IMG/VR virus record: IMGVR_UViG_3300005753_000054 | Coordinates: 1 to 26,938 of that record | DNA from: a virus | Length of the DNA: 26,938 nt | Strand: one strand, 5' to 3' | In this document: piece by piece, positions 22,191 through 26,938 of the stretch | Layout: every line of letters starts with the position of its first letter | Numbering within the stretch: the first letter of the stretch is position 1 | Made by a program: the position numbers and the translations under genes | Notes under the pieces: generated by a model | Seen by the model: only the letters and a program-made list of their open reading frames with translations | The model's database searches: none | What the model was told of the DNA's origin: nothing

Positions 22191-23143
22191 GTGATGTTAC
22201 GTCGTATTCCGAATTAATCAGATTACCAAAACCTGAAATGATTCATGATTTAGATTATGAATCTACCTTGCTTGAGCGTAAAGCCCTTCTTAATTCATTG
22301 CAACCTTTATTATTTAACGATAAGAGAAAACCTGTATTTAAAAAGGCAGAATTATTCAAAGATGAACAGGGTGAGTTTTTCTTCAAAATCCCTGCATCGG
22401 AGGATATTGGGCTTTTATGGCTTGATCTTGAATCTGAACCGACTAATAAATTACTGCAAGAAGCAACTTACAGGGAAATGGTGCAAGGCCAACGAATCAA
22501 TGACTCACTTGCCGCTAACCTACTGGCACTTGCAATTGGCGCAAACCTTGACCATCATGTTGCAAGTTTCTATGATGTTTATCGACTGGAAGGGGAAACA
22601 GATGACGCATTAAGACAACGCACTCAGTTATCAATCCGAGGATGGTCGCCCGGCACAGATGATTATTACGAATTCCAGGCAAGAAGTGCAATTAATGGCA
22701 TTAAAGATGTCATGGTTGATACGCCATCTGATACGGGGATAATCAGAATTACGGTTATGGCAGAAGAAGGGGATGGCTATCCATCTACAGAGATTATTGA
22801 TGCAGTAAGAGAGAGAGTAAATCAAAAAGGCATAAAACTAAATAACGATACACTTATAGTTGAGGCCGTGGAACTAGTTGGGATCGAGTTGATAATTACG
22901 CTCTATATGTACGACCAATCAATGCCAGAAAATATAATTTCATTAAAAGAATCATTCTCGCTCTTGTTTAACTCAACAAGAGGCTTAGGTTGGGATTTGG
23001 CTAAATCATGGGTTGATTCAAACCATCATGTAGTTGGCGTTAAACGGGTGGCGTGCAATCTGCCTGAAAATACCATTATTGAACCCAATCAAAGCCCATT
23101 TTTACTAAGCTACGATGTCGTTAATGGCGGAAATGAATGGTAG
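22187..23143 (+). CDS. Baseplate assembly protein gpJ-like
   Basis: 318 residues, near the 302 of P2 gpJ. The segments LAIGANLDHHVASFYDVYRLEGETDDALRQRTQ (about 115-147), YYEFQARSAINGIKDVMVDTP and GIIRITVMAEEGDG match the baseplate J family that builds the wedge arms. Order W, J, I is conserved. It overlaps gpI by 7 bases. Confidence 0.85.
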   Translation: MSDVTSYSELIRLPKPEMIHDLDYESTLLERKALLNSLQPLLFNDKRKPVFKKAELFKDEQGEFFFKIPASEDIGLLWLDLESEPTNKLLQEATYREMVQGQRINDSLAANLLALAIGANLDHHVASFYDVYRLEGETDDALRQRTQLSIRGWSPGTDDYYEFQARSAINGIKDVMVDTPSDTGIIRITVMAEEGDGYPSTEIIDAVRERVNQKGIKLNNDTLIVEAVELVGIELIITLYMYDQSMPENIISLKESFSLLFNSTRGLGWDLAKSWVDSNHHVVGVKRVACNLPENTIIEPNQSPFLLSYDVVNGGNEW

Positions 23144-24345
23144 ATTTTCGCAGCATTTTGCCTGATTCATCTACCGCATACGAGAGAGCATTAGAAATAG
23201 CCTTATTACCCCATTCCAAATATGATCAGGCTATTAATAATCTAAGGGGGATTATAATATCCCCCCCAGATGAACTGCTAATTTGGTTAGCATGGGAATA
23301 TGGACTATTTCCTATTGTGCCTTATCTTCCTAATTTACGGGTAGCGATTGAAGAAGGTTTGAAATGGCAAAAAGAGAGAGGTACTGAGCTTGGAATTAGA
23401 CGTGCATTGAGCTGGGTTAATATTGATTTAGAAGTTTTTGAAGAAGAAGTACCGGGGGTTCACTGGCGTGAATTGCAATATGATGTTGGGTATGAACCTT
23501 CGCCTGATGAAATAAAATTAATTGAAAAGCTGACAAAACTCTCATCAAGAGCCGTTACCAAATTAACGCGGCTTTATCACGGTTATGATATTCGACGTTT
23601 TGTTTTAGATGACTCCCAATGGGGTGATTTGCTCGATAATTATTCTGGACGATTTATTAATGGATTGTGGTTAAGTTTTGGTGAAATTCATCAGCATGTT
23701 GATCATTTGCCATGCCCGACCGCATTATCAAACTACACCTACCATTCCTACATTGATCATTGCATCTATCCCGATAGATTGCCGCTGGGTGGCGCTAGGA
23801 TATTCGGTGAAATTCCAGAGATGCAGCCCCGATTTGTATTATTTACCGTTAATTCAACAGAGGCTTTTTTAAATCCTGAATGCCTAGGTGTAACAACGCA
23901 ATCAATTAGTAAATGCCAGTTAACATTATCAGAGAGCTTAATCGATTTTACGCATATGGGTCTTTGCGTTAAAACGCATTCAGGTGTAAAAGATATAACA
24001 CTTGGATCAGTGCCTGTTGATAATGTTGTTATAAATGGAATCGAATACGAATCATTTATAACAACTCACCCTATATTAATTTATGGCACTCGCGCCTTAG
24101 TAGGGGTAAGCAATGCAAGCGTTACGGTGTCCAGTGCTCAAATTAATCCTGATAGATCACTGTCTAACGATTTTGTGTTTGGTGAAATTGAATCAACGAC
24201 CCCCCGCCTATCGCCCTTCCCGCCCATTTATGGGGAATTGATTATAGATTACAGTCCTGTAATTAGTAGCATTTCTCGTTATGAAAAGAACGCAGGGTTT
24301 ATCTATTTGTCTGAAACCAGATTGAGCGAGGCAGCATTGCACTAA
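23137..24345 (+). CDS. Tail protein gpI-like with large C-terminal extension
   Basis: 402 residues; P2 gpI is about 176. The first 130 or so hold the gpI domain: ILPDSSTAYERALEIAL, LIWLAWEYGL, WQKERGTELGIRRALSWV. The remainder is beta-rich with a (S)PFPPI(Y)GELIID segment and the terminal FIYLSETRLSEAALH. The extension is related in style to the two following proteins. gpI lies at the baseplate edge and connects to fibres, so the extra part may be an attachment platform. The stop overlaps the next ATG (TAATG). Confidence 0.75.
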   Translation: MVDFRSILPDSSTAYERALEIALLPHSKYDQAINNLRGIIISPPDELLIWLAWEYGLFPIVPYLPNLRVAIEEGLKWQKERGTELGIRRALSWVNIDLEVFEEEVPGVHWRELQYDVGYEPSPDEIKLIEKLTKLSSRAVTKLTRLYHGYDIRRFVLDDSQWGDLLDNYSGRFINGLWLSFGEIHQHVDHLPCPTALSNYTYHSYIDHCIYPDRLPLGGARIFGEIPEMQPRFVLFTVNSTEAFLNPECLGVTTQSISKCQLTLSESLIDFTHMGLCVKTHSGVKDITLGSVPVDNVVINGIEYESFITTHPILIYGTRALVGVSNASVTVSSAQINPDRSLSNDFVFGEIESTTPRLSPFPPIYGELIIDYSPVISSISRYEKNAGFIYLSETRLSEAALH

Positions 24346-25670
24346 TGGCATTAGATCAATATCAAACGATTACATGTGAGCCAGTTGATTGTTATGAAAG
24401 CAATTTAATCACCACGTCCTTCCTAATAGAATCACCCTTTCCTCCTATTTTTCCTGTGTTTGCGAAAACGCAAGACAATAAGGATGCACTTATTCATGAC
24501 GGTATATTGCGCTTAGGGAGTGATATTGTATTAAGCGTTCCTTTCATACCCTTCTTTGAATTAGGAATGCAGCACCTGCATTCTCATGCCTGTATTGAGT
24601 CTCCCAAAGTGGCGTCATCTGACCACCGTAGGTACAGTGCTAATACAATCTATTTATCAAATAGCAAAATATCAATGGCGCACCTTAGTGCCAGTCAACC
24701 TGTCCATTGCTCAGTAAATGCGGTAGTGACATTGGGAGATGTTCCGCCTGAATACATAACAGACGTTATTTATTTGAAGCACACAAACGCAATGCAACCA
24801 GCATTATCATTATCATACTCCAAACATGTCCATTCGCATTCTGCTGGATTTTTAGTGGGAATGTCTTTAGGGAATGATGGTGTTATCGGTGATAAGGCAA
24901 CGCTTAATCCTATCATTGTTAATTATAAGCCTAGAATAATAACGCAGGCACTTGTATATCTATTTTCACCCCCGAATCTAAACATAAATACTTATCACAT
25001 AGATACGATATTGCTTTCAAATAATATTGCTTTATCTGATAACGCTATATTATCAGGTGATGTGAAACTCGTAAGTGAAAGATTTTGTATTATAAAATCT
25101 TTCACTTTTGATAGAAAATCAGAGTCAAAAATTAATGTATTTCATGATGACACATTATTGTTATCAGATTCCACCCCTGATAATCATTTAGCTGGATACC
25201 TTCCTGAAACGTTAATAAAGTACCATGAAAATCCTATTATTCGGAGTGCATTATCCCTAGATAATACATATGGGAGTATTCGATCAGCATTAAAAGAATA
25301 TGATCTTAATTTTATCTATCTATCCGAGATTGATGGTGATTTCCAAAGACTTAATGGGGTGGACTTATTGCCAGAAAACCCATTGATAGAGGGTTTATAT
25401 AAACATGAAGTTTTAATAAAAACACCCCGATCAATTGCTCAGTGGTTAACTCATAAAGATAAACTAGGTTTTATTTTTGGTCAGGATTTTTCATCTGAAA
25501 TTAATTTATATGGAGATACTAATTCTGAGGTAGTGGCACTAACCGATAATATCAACACCACTTACCTTGATGCGATAAAAGAGATCAAAGTAGATTTATA
25601 TCAATATGAAACTTATGACGCTGTAATGACGCTCTCTGAGTCTTTGCTAGGCATGACTACATTGCACTGA
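24345..25670 (+). CDS. Large beta-rich structural protein with LSD/LSN repeats
   Basis: 441 residues. ESPFPPIFPVF (about 29-39) and the C-terminus VMTLSESLLGMTTLH match the gpI extension (SPFPPIYG and YLSETRLSEAALH). Short strand motifs of the form (I/L)YLS or ILLSD recur: NTIYLSNSKIS, DVIYLKHTN, DTILLSNNIALSD, DTLLLSDSTPD, NFIYLSEIDGD. This suggests tandem beta-hairpin units. No known fibre family recognised. Probably a decoration or receptor-binding component. Confidence 0.55.
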   Translation: MALDQYQTITCEPVDCYESNLITTSFLIESPFPPIFPVFAKTQDNKDALIHDGILRLGSDIVLSVPFIPFFELGMQHLHSHACIESPKVASSDHRRYSANTIYLSNSKISMAHLSASQPVHCSVNAVVTLGDVPPEYITDVIYLKHTNAMQPALSLSYSKHVHSHSAGFLVGMSLGNDGVIGDKATLNPIIVNYKPRIITQALVYLFSPPNLNINTYHIDTILLSNNIALSDNAILSGDVKLVSERFCIIKSFTFDRKSESKINVFHDDTLLLSDSTPDNHLAGYLPETLIKYHENPIIRSALSLDNTYGSIRSALKEYDLNFIYLSEIDGDFQRLNGVDLLPENPLIEGLYKHEVLIKTPRSIAQWLTHKDKLGFIFGQDFSSEINLYGDTNSEVVALTDNINTTYLDAIKEIKVDLYQYETYDAVMTLSESLLGMTTLH

Positions 25671-25680
25671 AAGGATTCCC

Positions 25681-26938
25681 ATGTTTAATAAAGAAAATGT
25701 ATCTTGCAGTACAGAAACTACAGATGATTTAATATACCTTACAAAAAAGTCATACTCAAATCTGGCGTATTCTTTGCAATTTATTTGTCAGCGAGCAACG
25801 CTCTATGTGCGACAAGAAATACATAAAAAAGCATGGATATTAGGGCAAGACGAGATAATTGGGGATGAGATAATACATAACCCTATTTTTATTCATCGGC
25901 ATTTGCACGAGTCTTATGTGGCAATGGGCAGCCATGTCAATGCCCTGTATTTAAAAACTTATGGGGAAAGTGATTTAATCCTATCGGAGCATGGTAACTT
26001 TCTTGAAGCGAGGCTACGTGTCTTTGCATCGGGCTATGATTTAGATGACACGCTACTTGATGATATTACTATTGATGATCACTGGGTTAATGTAGACCAA
26101 TACACGTATCTAACTAAAAGAAAATCAGCCGTTAATAACTACCAGCGGGAAGTTAGAAGCAGTACAAACACAGAAACGGTTATATTTACGAATGACAATT
26201 ATATTGATTTAGGCAGTAGCCGCCCCCTTAAAAATAGTGCTGCAAGCCTTGGTTCTCAAATTATTGGCTCCAGTGAGATTCACAGAAATACGTGGTGGGC
26301 AACCCCTAATAATTTTTCATGGAATGATGCCGATAATCCACGCCAACTTGATGCAAAAATTGAAAATACTAATACATTAATCGCAAATTATCCCAATATT
26401 AAGTTAGTTATTGAAACAGTGCCTGCAACAGCTATTTTTCATGAAAACAAAATAACGATTAATGGCAATATATTCAGCAGCAATCGTCACACAAATTCTT
26501 TAAATGCAAAACATCAGGGGCGGTTGTGGCAATGTAATTGGGGGATAGAAACATGGGGTACTCAGTCATTAATTCACATAGAACGGTCAAGTGAAAATAG
26601 TCTATCTTCCGAAGTGGAATTTAATTTAAAAGATAGAGAGCTAAGCGAAAATTCATTGTCTCTATTTTATTCATCTAATAAATACGACTTTCTATCAAAA
26701 GAACCTCCTAAGATTATCAACATCCCTATTGTTGGCTCTCATTTGTCTCTGGATTCTCAAGAGTTTTCGCTTTATGTAATGAAAAATATCAGAACCGACA
26801 TTCTGACAAATAATGCCTACTCACATAATGTCAATGAAAGCGTATTTGCACCAATAAAGAGAAATGCCCGTAACACAATAGCCGTGGTTGATGCAATCAT
26901 TGGATTATCATCCTCAACAAAGAATACCCTTACGACAA
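25681..26938 (+). CDS. Partial large structural (fibre-like) protein, runs off the window
   Basis: An open frame of at least 419 codons from the ATG at 25681 to the last base, with a good AAAGGA ribosome site 5-6 nt upstream. The start, DDLIYLTKKSYSNLAYSL, repeats the IYL unit of the preceding protein. Further repeats are seen: NALYLKTYGESDLILSEHGN and YIDLGSSRPLKNSAASLGSQIIGSSEIHRN. The sequence is S/N/T rich and beta-like, typical for tail fibre or adhesin proteins. The 3' end and size are unknown. Confidence 0.65.
   Translation, partial: MFNKENVSCSTETTDDLIYLTKKSYSNLAYSLQFICQRATLYVRQEIHKKAWILGQDEIIGDEIIHNPIFIHRHLHESYVAMGSHVNALYLKTYGESDLILSEHGNFLEARLRVFASGYDLDDTLLDDITIDDHWVNVDQYTYLTKRKSAVNNYQREVRSSTNTETVIFTNDNYIDLGSSRPLKNSAASLGSQIIGSSEIHRNTWWATPNNFSWNDADNPRQLDAKIENTNTLIANYPNIKLVIETVPATAIFHENKITINGNIFSSNRHTNSLNAKHQGRLWQCNWGIETWGTQSLIHIERSSENSLSSEVEFNLKDRELSENSLSLFYSSNKYDFLSKEPPKIINIPIVGSHLSLDSQEFSLYVMKNIRTDILTNNAYSHNVNESVFAPIKRNARNTIAVVDAIIGLSSSTKNTLTT

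Overview
The window is AT-rich, densely coded bacterial DNA made of two blocks that meet at a tRNA/tmRNA-derived attachment site near 4691-4715. The phage families present (Rha-type regulator, GH19 endolysin, LydA-type holin, P2/Mu-like baseplate, PBSX/SPP1-like head) are most familiar from gammaproteobacterial prophages. I therefore favour a low-GC gammaproteobacterium, but the host cannot be named from this sequence.

Block 1 (about 1-4570, plus strand) is a compact cassette of seven genes whose coding regions overlap at every junction, closed by a strong symmetric terminator. Four genes look like the core of a type IV CRISPR-Cas effector: csf1 (zinc-finger Cas8-like), a small helical Cas11-like subunit, csf2 (Cas7) and csf3 (Cas5). 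The csf1, cas11, csf2, csf3 order and the absence of DinG, RecD, Cas6, Cas1/2 and any CRISPR array recall subtype IV-B. The usual IV-B ancillary gene (CysH-like) is not here. Between csf1 and cas11 sit a roughly 60-residue protein, a GT-B-like glycosyltransferase and a short tRNA-guanine-transglycosylase (TGT/DpdA)-like enzyme that keeps both active-site aspartates. A type IV-like RNP fused by operon to base-exchange and glycosyl-transfer enzymes is the most interesting thing in the window. It suggests an effector coupled to nucleic-acid modification, which is inference.

The junction (4570-5750) holds the terminator, a 10-bp tandem repeat, the 3' end of a tRNA or tmRNA gene on the minus strand, a rha gene with an unrelated C-terminus, an ash/Icd-like short ORF overlapping a minus-strand terminator, and about 350 bp of intergenic DNA with inverted repeats. 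The tRNA fragment points left, which places the prophage on the right and the csf cassette outside it, in the flank or in a second element.

Block 2 (5755-26938, plus strand) is a myovirus-like prophage. It has a lysis module (GH19 endolysin with membrane tail, PLA2-like protein, holin, one-TM peptide), then the baseplate hub gpD, a HTH protein and unknown genes. These are followed by head genes (portal, Mu gpF-like, XkdF-type protease, scaffold, capsid), head-tail connectors and tail terminator. The last part is the baseplate (gpV-like spike, second spike-like protein, coiled-coil protein, gp25/gpW, gpJ, gpI) and two large repeat-bearing structural proteins, the last running off the end. Terminase, sheath, tube, tape measure and integrase are not in the window.
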